64,000 nt of DNA, from the NCBI GenBank assembly GCA_012932295.1, contig JAAONU010000014.1, positions 19,088,251 through 19,152,250 of the forward strand, read 5' to 3'. The first letter of the stretch is position 1. Each line of letters opens with the position of its first letter. A program made the translations under genes and the position numbers. This document shows, piece by piece, positions 1 through 12,220 of this stretch. The DNA comes from Cyclina sinensis. Its lineage: Eukaryota > Mollusca > Bivalvia > Venerida > Veneridae. A model generated the notes under the pieces. The model searched no databases. It was not told the origin of the DNA and saw nothing but the letters and a program-made list of their open reading frames with translations.

Positions 1-2979
1 TCAAAAGCAAAGTTAGGAATGATTTTGGCCATATAAATTTATGCAGGTAACGACATAGTTCTCAGTAAAATAAGAACTATTTCTAATTGTAATTTTTGGG
101 CTTTAACAATTAAAGTAGTTCGTTTTTGTCATTTTATTAATATCACCTTTATTTTCAAAGCGACCAGTGAGTTTAACAGAGAAAATATCTATCCGATAAG
201 TGAGACTAATTTCAAACCACTTTTCCGACATCGCACTCTTATTTTCCTTGGTTTATTGCATCCTACAAAACATATTTTATTATGTTTGTTAGAATGATGT
301 CCAATTGTTCAGATCTCAGTATATTGGAGTAGATTCATAATATGTGCCCTGGAATGCGATTTTGGGGCTTATTGACGTTGACGTCGTCAGCGAGAAAAAA
401 GCATGAAAGATTGCCGCTATTTTTGTTATTGAATTAATCTGTTATCACATGAAAACTCCGCTTTAGAAATGATTTTAGATGGTTTACGTTTTTTAGTGAA
501 TTTCACGAATTAAATATGAATTTAAATGTTCATGCTTAACCCGGAAGTGACGCATTTCCTGAAATATTTGTTGATAGAAAACATGTAACTACAGCTTCTA
601 CAAAGCAAAAGCAAAACAATTGTCCACAAGTTTGGGCCACAACCATGTACTGTATACTTCACTTGTACGTATATCTCTCTAACTTGTTATTGATTCTGAT
701 TCATTTAGATTGTTTAGTGCATTTTAATACTAGACTTGTATTTTTCATATATTAGGCTTAAATCAGAATGTAATGTTTGAAAAAAAAAATAAAATGAAAA
801 AAAAAAGAAAATCAGATTAAAAATATTGACTCCTTAGCAACGCTTTTGTTTTAAGAATAGCTATTTAATAGCAATTATCAAAGTATGCCATAACTTCTTG
901 ATATAATGATATAATGCAAGATGTGAAGTTTAGCAACTCTGAAATTTGTAATTCTATTTTTAGAGTATCAGTATTTTTTTAAGTTGAACTTAATTTTATT
1001 TTGATGTTTTCATTGTTTTCTGTTTCCTTTTAACAATATGTTCTACTATAAGCAGAAGCTGAAGGTCTTTAATGAATTTTGTGACATTTAACGTTCTGTT
1101 CTGAACCGCTGAAGTATATATTTACTTTCTCTTAGCATTTAAACAAAATACAGTGTCTCATAGTTTAGGTATTTTAAACAAATATTGAGCCTAGTATAAT
1201 ATTCTGGTGTTGCTTGGATACATAACTATGAACTTGTTTTTATTTTCTTTTATTCTGAAAAAAGCTTTGACTGCAAACTATCACTTAGGTCTGTACCTAC
1301 TTTGTTATTCATAAATATAAAAGTTAAATATACAAGTTGAGAATCAGTTGTCATTCAGTCTTCTTCTTTATTTCAAAGCTGTGTTCATTACTACCAATCA
1401 ATGTATGTAGTGAAAATAAAAATTGAATTTCAGAATAATCAAACAGTTTGCATATAAACTCACGCAAAAAGTTCTTAGCATTCTGTTTCAAGAAAATGTG
1501 GTAGATTTTTTTAAATAAAAAAATATTTGACATTCAAACATGAAAGAGTGGCAAATATCAAAATTTCTTCGGTTGCTAGGCAACATGTTTAATCACCTAA
1601 GTTAAAATTGCACAAGACATATCGAACTGTTCAGATAAAAATGAAACCCAAAAGCAGATACTTGTGTTTTTGTCAAATCCTAAAGCTTTTTATTACCTGT
1701 TTATTTACCAATCCTATCAATAACACCATCGATTGAAAACGACGTCAACATGACGACACAAAATATTAATGTATTTATGCTGAAACTTACAGAAAATGAC
1801 ATTGCTTTTAGAGTTTTGAAGATTTCCTTCTAAAATTTTCTGAGTTTACTCCTTAAATGTTACGGATTTCAGAAATGCAAACAAGTGAAAATCGAAATTT
1901 TGGTCAATAAACCCCATTTTTGCATTCCACGACACAAATGTGCTTAAATGTGTCATATACTTGGCAAAAAAGTGTTATTAGCTCACCTGTCACGTAGTGA
2001 CAGAATGACCTGTCTGGTCTCCTTTTTTCCGTCGTCCGTCCGTCCGTCCATCCGTCCGTCCACAATTAGTTTGTTAACACACTAGTGGTCACATTTTTGC
2101 CTCAATTGTCATGAAACTTGGTCAGGATGTTTGGCTCATTAAAATCTCGGACGAGTTCGAACATGGGTCATCAGAGTTGGAAAACTAGGTCACAGAGCCC
2201 AAATATAGAAAAACCTTGTTAACACTCTAGAGGCTACTTTTTCTGTCCAAATATCCTGGAAATATGTCAGAAAGGTTCTATCAATGATTTGTAGCTCCAG
2301 TTCAAATATGGGTCATCTGGGTTCAAAAACTAGGTCACAGAGCCCAAAAATAGAAAAATCTTGTTAACACTCTAGAGGTTACATTTTCAGCCCAAAAAAT
2401 CTGGAAATTTGTCAGAAAGGTTGCTTTGACAATTTCAAGATCAAGTTCAAATATGGAACATCTGGGGTTAAAAACTAGGTCACGGAGCCCAAATATTGAA
2501 AAACCTTGTAAACACTATAGAGGTAACACTTTTAGCCCAAATAATCTGGTAATTTGTCAGGAATGTTTTTTTTACGATTTCTAGCTCAAGTTTGAATATG
2601 GGTCATCTGGGTTCAAAAACTAGGTCACAGAGCCCAAAAATAGAAAAATCTTGTTCACACTCTAGAGGTTACATTTTCAGCTCAAATAATCTGGAAATTT
2701 GTCAGAAAGGTTGATTTGACGATTTCTAGGTTAAGTTCAAATATGGGTCATCTGGGGTCAAAAACTAGGTCACAGAGCCTAAATATTGAAAAACCTTGTA
2801 AACACTCTAGAGGTAACATTTTTAAACCAAATAATCTGGAAATTTCTCAGGAATGTTGCTTCTATGACTTCTAGCTCAAGTTTGAATATGGGTCATCTGG
2901 GTTCAAAAACTAGGTCACAGAGCCCAAAAATAGAAAAATCTTGTTCACACTCTAGAGGTTACATTTTTAGCCAAAATAA
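1..2979. repeat. Direct 2.98 kb duplication, copy 1
   Basis: This segment matches 7,061-10,043 almost base for base. The offset is 7,060 at the start and 7,065 at the end, with only scattered substitutions and small indels (for example in the A-runs near 785 and 1,260, and one extra GTCC near 9,100). It holds intron-like AT-rich sequence to about 1,980, then the start of an AGCTCACCTG element. The match stops abruptly after the word CCAAAATAA, inside the 147 bp tandem units of that element. It probably continues left of the window. Parts of 140-370 also resemble 34,260-34,440, so the duplicated block carries native intron sequence of the EGF gene. A recent duplication or an uncollapsed haplotype in the assembly would look the same. 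Confidence 0.93.
1981..2979 (+). mobile_element. Truncated AGCTCACCTG-type non-autonomous element
   Basis: It opens with AGCTCACCTG and a GTCC/CCGT microsatellite (2,029-2,062), followed by about six tandem units of roughly 147 bp. Each unit carries CTAGGTCACAGAGCCC and CTCTAGAGG. The fuller copy at 9,041-10,775 shows that the 3' part is missing here; the sequence switches to unrelated DNA at 2,980. Confidence 0.75.
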
Positions 2980-3160
2980 CTGGTTTTCGTTGCAAACCTG
3001 GTTAAAATCATTTACATGTGATTTACATGTAAGGTGCATAACCTTTCTTTCAGACAAAGACACATGCATGTCGATTTGACAAGAAAAATACCAAAGCCAT
3101 GTGTGCGGAAGAATGTGCAGGCTTCTATTAAAATTATAAACGGATTCCTGTCACGAGTAC
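2980..3160. other. Unique AT-rich sequence after the truncated repeat
   Basis: Intron-like sequence directly after the breakpoint of the direct duplication. Overlapping short open frames on both strands show no domain, splice context or repeat relation that I could recognise. Confidence 0.4.
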
Positions 3161-3662
3161 TATACTTAGACATTGATAGATATTTCAACAAGCAGTATAT
3201 TAACATTTCTTCTCTAATTGTGAGAAAAAATAACAACGAATATATTCATTCAGTATAAATAAATGCACAAGGCATTATCCGATTGTGAGAGCACGAATTT
3301 TATTTACTTTTCTTCTCTAATTTGCAGTGTAAAACTGTGAATAAAGTCATAAACGAATATAGTTTATCAAATATGATTTTACGACAATATTTTTAATAGT
3401 TGTATGGAACAAATGACAACGAGTATATTCATTCAGTATAAATAAATAGTGGCACAAGGCATTATCCGATTGTGAGAGCAAGTAGTATATTTACTTTTCT
3501 TCTCTAATTTGCAGTGTAAAACTGTGAATAAAGACATAATCGAATGTATTTTATCAAATATGAATTAACGACAATATTTTAATCAGTTGTATGGAATAAA
3601 TGACGAGTATATTCATTTAGTATAAAAATAGTGGCACAAAGTATTATCCGATTGTGAGAGCT
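3160..3662. repeat. ~185 bp tandem repeat, about 2.5 copies
   Basis: Units begin near 3,234, 3,419 and 3,601. Each contains TATTCATTCAGTATAAAT, the phrase ATTATCCGATTGTGAGAGC, a CTTCTCTAATTTGCAG stretch and CTGTGAATAAAG. A more diverged partial unit precedes them from about 3,160. The sequence is AT-rich and has no coding signal. Confidence 0.8.
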
Positions 3663-5190
3663 GTTGCGGTGGTCATTGTTTTGATAAAGACCAGAAAAGA
3701 AATAGAAATAAATTTATTTATCTTACCAACAGGTTTATCTTGTTTTGAATGCTTACCAGAATATCTCCTTTTTTTTGTTTATATTGTTGTAATACAATGC
3801 AAACATAAGTTTTAAATCCAGATCACTATGGAAAATTTGGTTGAACTGGAGACAAAAGTTATGAACCTTAGATCATGTAGATTACGAAGAACTTTCATCT
3901 GTATAATTACATGATGGAGAACGCTATAATAAATGTATGCTGTTGACATATCTTCTATGTCATTTTTGTTGAAAACGGTTCATGCTTTCATGATATGATG
4001 AGCTTATTCAAATTATTTTCTTTCAATCACCAAAATTCAGAGCATTGCCAAAACATAATAACCAACATGACTATGTACTAATCGTAGAAATTAGGTACAT
4101 TTTTCCATTCTTTGAATGAAACAGTTTCTTCGAACTGATTCTATTCAATAACTGTTTAAAACCAAAACATATTAATTAAAATTATGTTTGGTAAATTCAT
4201 TTGGTTTTTCTCCAAATCGCCAGGATTTATATTGATGTCGTACTAACGTACTCTCACAGAAATGATATAATTCTCTTTTTTATATATTTAGATTAGTATG
4301 TGTTTACCCTATATTTATCAAGGACATTATCATTTGATTAATTTCTTATATCAAATGTTTTAATCAAAGGCCTCCCGATGAGATGATTTTTGTTAACAGT
4401 AATAAACTGTGACACTTCAGGAATACACAGATCGTTAGAACTATTACGGCTGGGTCTAAAGATTACTTCCACATGTATCAAATGTGTTACTTATAAAATT
4501 GATGATATCAGTTACGCACTCCGAGACTAAACCAGGAGTCACAATCCTAGGGCAAAGGTATAACCCAAAATAATGAGTTACCCTAGAAGTTTATTCGCAA
4601 AAAGGCGATCATCATTATTCACTTTTTTGTTGTTACCCGGATTACCGGTTATACCGCACTTAAATTCCGGTTTAACAGATAATAGTGCATTCAAAAGAAA
4701 ACTGCATGATAAATGAAAGATGATTATGTAGAAGTCTATTCATTGGGTTAGTCCCTTGTTAAAATTCAGATTTGAATGGTTTTCTTATCTTAGCCCCAAA
4801 TTTTAATCTTTGGTATCATACAAATAGTGTTTATTTAACTTGATGACATCATTATTCCAGCTTAATAACAACTGAACAAGCATTTGCAGCCGAATGTTCC
4901 TCGTGCTTTTGAAAGTTATTTTACAAGAAGTACCTCCTAATTACATTACGAAAATATAACTTCATTCCTTAAATTTTAATCTGTCTCTTGTTAATGAACG
5001 ATCAACAGTTTACATGTTATGCAATGAAAGAAATAACATCGTTCATCTGTCCATTCAAAGTTATATCTATGCTAGTATTAGACCAAAATACATGAAAGGG
5101 AATCTCTGATGTTCTAGATAAACCAAAATCAGAACTATAAGATATTATCTATCTGATACTTCCTTTTTCATGACTAGTCAAGTATTTAAG
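3663..5190. other. Intron-like sequence, nothing recognised
   Basis: AT-rich sequence between the 185 bp repeat and the EGF exon module. I see no open frame with coding character, no EGF-like cysteine pattern on either strand and no recognisable mobile element. Confidence 0.4.
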
Positions 5191-5194
5191 CAAA

Positions 5195-6760
5195 TGAATT
5201 ACATTCAGTAAAGAAACTGCTGGCTATAAAGAATAAAACAAAATATATCTTAGAACTTCTACACTTGGCATTTATTATGCTACACTAGTAACATCTGTAA
5301 TCAAGAGTCCAACAGTTTTTCTTTGCATTTATCGTATTGCGCAACTTTAACGTTTAAAAATTCCTTTTATTCTATCTATGACATCGTTTTGTTGGAAAAA
5401 TATATCTATCTTATATGCGCCTATTTGCATACTGACATGCTATCTTTTGCCAAGTGTTTTCCAACAAATCTGGTGGTTAACTATTTGTGGTCAGTCTCAT
5501 TTTCGAATTTTCGAATTTAATGCCATAATCAAAGAGATTTAGAATTGGTTGAAAGAATGCGAAGAAAATGTAATTCCATTCCCTACTACCGCTTCATATA
5601 AATGTTTAAACGGTATGTTTTTTATTAGTTGGATAAATCGGACAATTCTTTATGTTGTACATTATCAGTTTTATGCATAAATATATATCTTATTCAAATG
5701 AATTTACATTTGCATTTTTTTTTCAATAAAAAATGACATTGTGTTTAACTTTTTTTTTATTAATTTTCGACGTATTGAGTTTTCATAACTCATTTTGTTT
5801 TTACAAACACGCTATCAATTATTGTTACTGGGACCTGTTCTTCAAATATTTTGTCTGCAATTTTCAAACCCGAGAGATTCAGTTGTATACAGCAACACTT
5901 CAGAATATATACATATTCTTCACAGAGTTTGTCTCGTCACATAGCCTACCATAAATATAAATCTGGGAACAACTTTTTTGACAGGACGATATCTCCATTT
6001 CCCTTAAACTACAATATTTGCTTTAATTTGAGCCAAGAGACTTTGGCTTTTATTTTTTCAAATTCCTTTAAGTTTCTTTTCTCCGAATGTATAGACAAAC
6101 TATCTTTCTAAAATAATGGATTTCTTTAACATAATCAGTTACCGTATTGGATTGCTATAAAGGCCGAGCATACTTTTTCTAAACTAAATATATTTTTTCT
6201 TAGCCATTTATAAAACCACAATATCAAAACCTTCACTGTGTCTTACTAAAATCTTTTTCTTAAATCCTCGTTTTTTCTTTCACGTCTTCAGTCGAAAACT
6301 CTTTACGGTTATTTGGTACAGTCATCATAGTAGACGTAACTGAAGACGTAATTGAAGATGTTCTTTTTTCTAAACAGCATAGACATAAAGCAAAGCTAAC
6401 TTAAATGTAGTTGATACAGATTATCTGAAAATGCACAATACCTTGGTCGCACGTTCGGCCTTGATAACCAGGTTTGCAACCCTGTTGACAGTGACCAGTT
6501 TCCATTTTACACTGTGTGTTATAACAATTTGACGAACACCTGTGTTTACAGTTAGGACCGTAATAGCCGTCTTCACAATCTGCAATATTTACATTATATA
6601 GTAGATCCTGAATCATAAATATAATCTTTTTTTTATAATTACTAAAGTATATGTTTTAATTAAACGTTTGACAAGTATGTTTTGTCCAAATATCACATCC
6701 GTGTTAAAGCAATATTAAATTTCGGACTAGATTGAATCACAATTTTCATTTTCGGAAATT
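5195..6760 (-). repeat. EGF exon-pair module A, intronic flank and second exon
   Basis: Scattered stretches on both sides of the exon at 6,442-6,579 match 31,940-34,120. Examples are the ATAAAACAA-containing stretch near 5,230 versus 31,985, the run around ACAAACACGCTA near 5,800 versus 33,250, and GTACAGTCATCATA near 6,316 versus GCACAGTCATCATA near 33,710. The similarity is interrupted by insertions specific to each copy. It shows that exons and introns were duplicated together as one block. Confidence 0.75.
6442..6579 (-). CDS. EGF-like exon A2 (8-cysteine, MEGF/SREC-like)
   Basis: This internal exon of 138 nt encodes one 46-residue EGF-like repeat. It has eight cysteines in the spacing typical of the laminin-EGF-like repeats of MEGF10/11 and scavenger receptor class F proteins, with GYYGPNC near the start and GCKPGYQGRTC near the end. 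Such repeats are extracellular and serve adhesion or recognition of apoptotic cells and particles; that role is family knowledge, not visible here. The exon has a good acceptor (ATATTGCAG before it on the minus strand) and a donor (CAAG followed by GTATTG). Both borders are phase 1, so it joins in frame to the upstream exon at 10,790-10,930. Signal peptide, membrane segment and cytoplasmic tail are not in the window. Confidence 0.82.
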
Positions 6761-6924
6761 TGTTTTATGTAGCATTTGTAAAGTTGCATTAGTAAAGTCG
6801 TAAATAATTATCTGGAATAAATTGAAGTCCAAATATCACACTGACTTTACTGATCTATAAAAATAAAATTTAATGTACTGAAAGGATACCATGTTTTATT
6901 CACTCTAACACAGTGTTGATATAT

Positions 6925-6925
6925 T

Positions 6926-6957
<32 letters not shown>

Positions 6958-6959
6958 TT
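6925..6959. repeat. (CTTT)n microsatellite
   Basis: About eight CTTT units lie in the intron between EGF exons A1 and A2. Confidence 0.95.
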
Positions 6960-7060
6960 GTATTCAAGTAATGTCTTACCGTAAAATGCCTTTTCTACAA
7001 GCTTTTTTGCAATATCACTGAAGGAATAATGTTACCATATTTCAAAGATGATCATTGATT

Positions 7061-10043
7061 TCAAAAGCAAAGTTAGGAATGATTTTGGCCATATAAATTT
7101 ATGCAGGTAACGACATAGTTCTCAGTAAAATAAGAACTATTTCTAATTGTAATTTTTGGGCTTTAACAATTAAAGTAGTTCGTTTTTGTCATTTTATTAA
7201 TATCACCTTTATTTTCAAAGCGACCAGTGAGTTTAACAGAGAAAATATCTATCCGATAAGTGCGACTAATTTCAAACCACTTTTCCGACATCGCACTCTT
7301 ATTTTCCTTGGTTTATTGCATCCTACAAAACATATTTTATTATGTTTGTTAGAATGATGTCCAATTGTTCAGATCTCAGTATATTGGAGTAGATTCATAA
7401 TATGTGCCCTGGAATGCGATTTTGGGGCTTATTGACGTTGACGTCGTCAGCGAGAAAAAAGCATGAAAGATTGCCGCTATTTTTGTTATTGAATTAATCT
7501 GTTATCACATGAAAACTCCGCTTTAGAAATGATTTTAAATGGTTTACGTTTTTTAGTGAATTTCACGAATTAAATATGAATTTAAATGTTCATGCTTAAC
7601 CCGGAAGTGACGCATTTCCTGAAATATTTGTTGATAGAAAACATGTAACTACAGCTTCTACAAAGCAAAACCAAAACAATTGTCCACAAGTTTGGGCCAC
7701 AACCATGTACTGTATACTTCACTTGTACGTATATCTCTCTAACTTGTTATTGATTCTGATTCATTTAGATTGTTAAGTGCATTTTAATACTAGACTTGTA
7801 TTTTTCATATATTAGGCTTAAATCAGAATGTAATGTTTGAAAAAAAAAAATAAAATGAAAAAAAAAGAAAATCAGATTAAAAATATTGACTCCTTAGCAA
7901 CGCTTTTGTTTTAAGAATAGCTATTTAATAGCAATTATCAAAGTATGCCATAACTTCTTGATATAATGATATAATGCAAGATGTGAAGTTTAGCAACTCT
8001 GAAATTTGTAATTCTATTTTTAGAGTATCAGTATTTTTTTAAGTTGAACTTAATTTTATTTTGATGTTTTCATTGTTTTCTGTTTCCTTTTAACAATATG
8101 TTCTACTATAAGCAGAAGCTGAAGGTCTTTAATGAATTTTGTGACATTTAACGTTCTGTTCTGAACCGCTGAAGTATATATTTACTTTCTCTTAGCATTT
8201 AAACAAAATACAGTGTCTCATAGTTTAGGTATTTTAAACAAATATTGAGCCTAGTATAATATTCTGGTGTTGCTTGGATACATAACTATGAACTTGTTTT
8301 TATTTTCTTTTATTCTGAAAAAAAAACTTTGACTGCAAACTATCACTTAGGTCTGTACCTACTTTGTTATTCATAAATATAAAAGTTAAATATACAAGTT
8401 GAGAATCAGTTGTCATTCAGTCTTCTTCTTTATTTCAAAGCTGTGTTCATTACTACCAATCAATGTATGTAGTGAAAATAAAAATTGAATTTCAGAATAA
8501 TCAAACAGTTTGCATATAAACTCACGCAAAAAGTTCTTAGCATTCTGTTTCAAGAAAATGTGGTAGATTTTTTTAAATAAAAAAATATTTGACATTCAAA
8601 ATGAAAGAGTGGCAAATATCAAAATTTCTTCGGTTGCTAGGCAACATGTTTAATCACCTAAGTTAAAATTGCACAAGACATATCGAACTGTTCAGATAAA
8701 AATGAAACCCAAAAGCAGATACTTGTGTTTTTGTCAAATCCTAAAGCTTTTTATTACCTGTTTATTTACCAATCCTATCAATAACACCATCGATTGAAAA
8801 CGACGTCAACATGACGTCACAAAATATTAATGTATTTATGCTGAAACTTACAGAAAATGACATTGCTTTTAGAGTTTTGAAGATTTCCTTCTAAAATTTT
8901 CTGAGTTTACTCCTTAAATGTTACGGATTTCAGAAATGCAAACAAGTGAAAATCGAAATTTTGGTCAATAAACCCCATTTTTGCATTCCACGACACAAAT
9001 GTGCTTAAATGTGTCATATACTTGGCAAAAAAGTGTTATTAGCTCACCTGTCACGTAGTGACAGAATGACCTGTCTGGTCTCCTTTTTTCCGTCGTCCGT
9101 CCGTCCGTCCGTCCATCCGTCCGTCCACAATTAGTTTGTTAACACACTAGTGGTCACATTTTTGCCTCAATTGTCATGAAACTTGGTCAGGATATTTGGC
9201 TCATTAAAATCTCGGACGAGTTCGAACATGGGTCATCAGAGTTGGAAAACTAGGTCACAGAGCCCAAATATAGAAAAACCTTGTTAACACTCTAGAGGCT
9301 ACTTTTTCTGTCCAAATATCCTGGAAATATGTCAGAAAGGTTCTATCAATGATTTGTAGCTCAAGTTCAAATATGGGTCATCTGGGTTCAAAAACTAGGT
9401 CACAGAGCCCAAAAATAGAAAAATCTTGTTAACACTCTAGAGGTTACATTTTCAGCCCAAAAAATCTGGAAATTTGTCAGAAAGGTTGCTTTGACAATTT
9501 CAAGATCAAGTTCAAATATGGAACATCTGGGGTTAAAAACTAGGTCACGGAGCCCAAATATTGAAAAACCTTGTAAACACTATAGAGGTAACACTTTTAG
9601 CCCAAATAATCTGGTAATTTGTCAGGAATGTTTTTTTTACGATTTCTAGCTCAAGTTTGAATATGGGTCATCTGGGTTCAAAAACTAGGTCACAGAGCCC
9701 AAAAATAGAAAAATCTTGTTCACACTCTAGAGGTTACATTTTCAGCTCAAATAATCTGGAAATTTGTCAGAAAGGTTGATTTGACGATTTCTAGGTTAAG
9801 TTCAAATATGGGTTATCTGGGGTCAAAAACTAGGTCACAGAGCCTAAATATTGAAAAACCTTTTAAACACTCTAGAGGTAACATTTTTAAACCAAATAAT
9901 CTGGAAATTTCTCAGGAATGTTGCTTCTATGACTTCTAGCTCAAGTTTGAATATGGGTCATCTGGGTTCAAAAACTAGGTCACAGAGCCCAAAAATAGAA
10001 AAATCTTGTTCACACTCTAGAGGTTACATTTTTAGCCAAAATA
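7061..10043. repeat. Direct 2.98 kb duplication, copy 2
   Basis: Near-identical to 1-2,979. This copy lies wholly within the intron between EGF exons A1 and A2 and runs on without a break into the rest of the AGCTCACCTG element, so it looks like the less disturbed of the two. The equivalent intron in module B (33,919-34,499) is only about 0.6 kb, so most of the length here is later insertion. Confidence 0.93.
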
Positions 10044-10775
10044 ATCTGGAAATTTGTCAGAAAGGTTGCCTTAAGGATTTCTAGATCAAGTTTAAATATG
10101 GGTCATCTGGAGTCACACACTAGGTCAAAGAGCTCAAAAATGAAAAAATCTTGTTAACACTCTAGAGGTAACATTTTAATACCAAATAACCTGGAAAATT
10201 GTCAGAAAGCTTTAATCTATGGTTTCTAGCTCAAGTTTGAATATGGGTCATCTGGAGTCGAAAACTAGGTCACAGAGCCCAAATATCGAAAATTTGTAAA
10301 CACTCTAGAGGCTACATTTTCAGTCCAAACGTCCTTGAAATTTGTCAGAAAGTTTGTTTTGATGATTTTTAGCTCAAGTTTGGATATGGGTTATCTGGGG
10401 TCAAAAACTAGGTCATAGAGCCTAAATATCAAAAAACCTTGTTAACACTCTAGAGGGTACTTTTTCAGTCCAAATATCCTGGAAACTTGTCAGAGAGATT
10501 GTTTCGATAATTTCTAGCTCAAGTTCGAATATGGGACATCTAGGTAAAAAAACTAGGTCATAGAGCCCAAATTTGGAAAAACCTTGTTAACACTCTAGAG
10601 GTAACATTTTCAGTACAAATTACCTTGAAATTTGTCAAAGAGATTGTTTCAATAATTTCTAGGTCAGGTTCAAATATGGGTCATCTAGGGTCAATTAACC
10701 AGGTCCATAGCAACTTTGTTAAAAGCAGTCATACTCAGGTGAGCGATACAGTGCCATCATGGCCCTCTTGTTTTT
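9041..10775 (+). mobile_element. AGCTCACCTG ... CAGGTGAGC non-autonomous element
   Basis: The left end is AGCTCACCTG and the right end CTCAGGTGAGCGATACAG, followed by CCATCATGGCCCTCTTGT. The shared GCTCACCTG forms short terminal or subterminal inverted repeats. The interior holds about ten tandem units of roughly 147 bp, each with CTAGGTCACAGAGCC, AACACTCTAGAGG and GGAAATTTGTCAG. It has no coding capacity. Relatives with the same ends but different internal units lie at 18,116-19,175 and from 30,003. I know this end structure as very common in bivalve DNA but cannot give a family name with confidence. Confidence 0.8.
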
Positions 10776-10789
10776 TTATTTGTACTAAC

Positions 10790-10930
10790 TGTTATCACAT
10801 TTATCTCCAAAGAATCCTGGTCTGCAACCAAAATCGCACTGACCATTTTCTTTGTTACAGACTGTGCCTTCTTTGCAATTCATAGGACAGGTTTGGGAAC
10901 ATCGAAGACCATACTTCCCGTTGTCACACA
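10790..10930 (-). CDS. EGF-like exon A1 (8-cysteine, MEGF/SREC-like)
   Basis: This internal exon of 141 nt encodes a 47-residue EGF-like repeat with eight cysteines. It begins around CDNGKYGLRC and ends around GCRPGFFGDKC. The acceptor (TATTTAG) and donor (AACA followed by GTTAGT) sit exactly at the domain borders, and both junctions are phase 1, the usual arrangement for shuffled EGF exons. In transcription order it precedes exon A2, 4.2 kb downstream on the minus strand. The donor lies only about 15 bases from the end of the inserted AGCTCACCTG element. It is a clear paralogue of exon B1 at 34,500-34,644. Which protein of the MEGF/SREC type it belongs to cannot be decided from isolated repeats. 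Confidence 0.85.
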
Positions 10931-11019
10931 CTAAATATTATAAGAACTGAGATTTCATTTATACATATTTAGTAATCATGCACAAAGTTGTAAACGGGAT
11001 CACGATAAAACAATGTTTG

Positions 11020-11392
11020 TTTTTATGCTTCCACCACTTTTTTATAGAGGGGTAGGGGACATGCAGATTTGCCCTTGTCAGTCCGTCCGCTGTCACGGTG
11101 TCTCACTGTCCCGTTTATATCTTGTCGCGGGTAACTCAAAACTCATAACTTTTAGAGCCACGAACTTTCTAAAAATAGTTTTCAGCATGTTAACTTATGC
11201 ACCTGGGTATTTTGACGCAAATTTATTGGAGATCGGTGGATTTATGCCCCCTGATTAAGCAAAAATAGCATTTTTAGACTCCTTAATGTTAAGGACAATG
11301 TTTATAGGCACCTGTAATTGTACAGGATTTTTTTGTGGCAATACAACAGAATTAGGGGGCATCCGTGTCCTATGGACACATCTCTAGTTAAT
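11020..11392 (+). mobile_element. Short interspersed element (GGGGGCATCCGTGTCC family)
   Basis: A 370 bp non-coding element. It starts near ATGCTTCCACCAC, has a GTCCGTCCG stretch near 11,080, and ends with GGGGGCATCCGTGTCCTATG followed by GACACATCTCTAGTT. This 3' signature is one I associate with an abundant mollusc repeat. The 81-residue open frame inside it is incidental. Confidence 0.55.
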
Positions 11393-11664
11393 CCTAGAAC
11401 AAGCATGGAATTCGTTTGAATATAATTATAAACAGAATGGCAAATAGAAAGATAAAGGTAGGCAGTAATCCTACTGTCATTTTGCAGTATTGACAAACGA
11501 ACTGTTGGTCAGAAGTACAGACAAACAATTTGCATGGTATTGCTTTTACTTGGTGAAAGATTGTTTAGTTTCTATGTTTATGTTTAAGATATTTCACATT
11601 TGTTTGATGTACCAAAGATATAAAAACAGATTAGAATATTCATAGCGAAAGATACGTTAAAATT

Positions 11665-12220
11665 AGAGGTGGTATAGCCCCGTATATTTTAGATATACGG
11701 ACGTATATTGGACGTATTTGCAGAAAATACAGACAGGGTATACACGTTTGTGTTCGAAACATCGGGTATACGGGATTTCTGTAGACTAGTCACGCATGTA
11801 CAGATTTCCGTATTTTTATAAATAAACATGTACGTGTACGTTTCTGTATATTTTTAATATAAGAAGAAAAAAAAACCCGTATTTCAGCTATATACAGGAT
11901 TTATCAATATCTGGTTTACTAATATACTAGAGGTATACTAAGGTTATACGTATTTGTATTTTACATAGAATACGGGAATATTTGAAGCCGTACATGACAC
12001 ATACACGGATTAAGAATACGATCTTATTACGGAACTGTATTTTTCTAAGGAAACGGGAAATTTCCATGTACGTATTTGTCAAAAATATGGCGAAAATATA
12101 CCTGGAAATATCCATTGATGTATACAGCACTCGAATACATACTTGTATATGTATGATATACACAGTGTACGGGCTTCATCCCCAACTTGTATACTGGAAG
12201 TCATTTAACTAACCTAAAAT
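11665..12220. repeat. Diverged TACGGG/GTATAC-rich repeat array
   Basis: The region is saturated with variants of CCCGTATTT, TATACGGG, CGTATTTGTA and ATACGGGAAT on both strands. It looks like a badly diverged relative of the regular 178 bp array at 23,220-23,665. The short open frames here on both strands are by-products of low-complexity composition. Confidence 0.5.

Noticed and set aside
1351..1533. 60-codon minus-strand open frame conserved in both 3 kb copies (also 8,413-8,595)
   Set aside because: Identity simply reflects the recent duplication. There are no splice sites or domain, and the composition is low-complexity.
2786..3079. 97-codon open frame, with a related one at 9,851-10,084
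   Set aside because: It reads through the 147 bp tandem units of a non-coding element.
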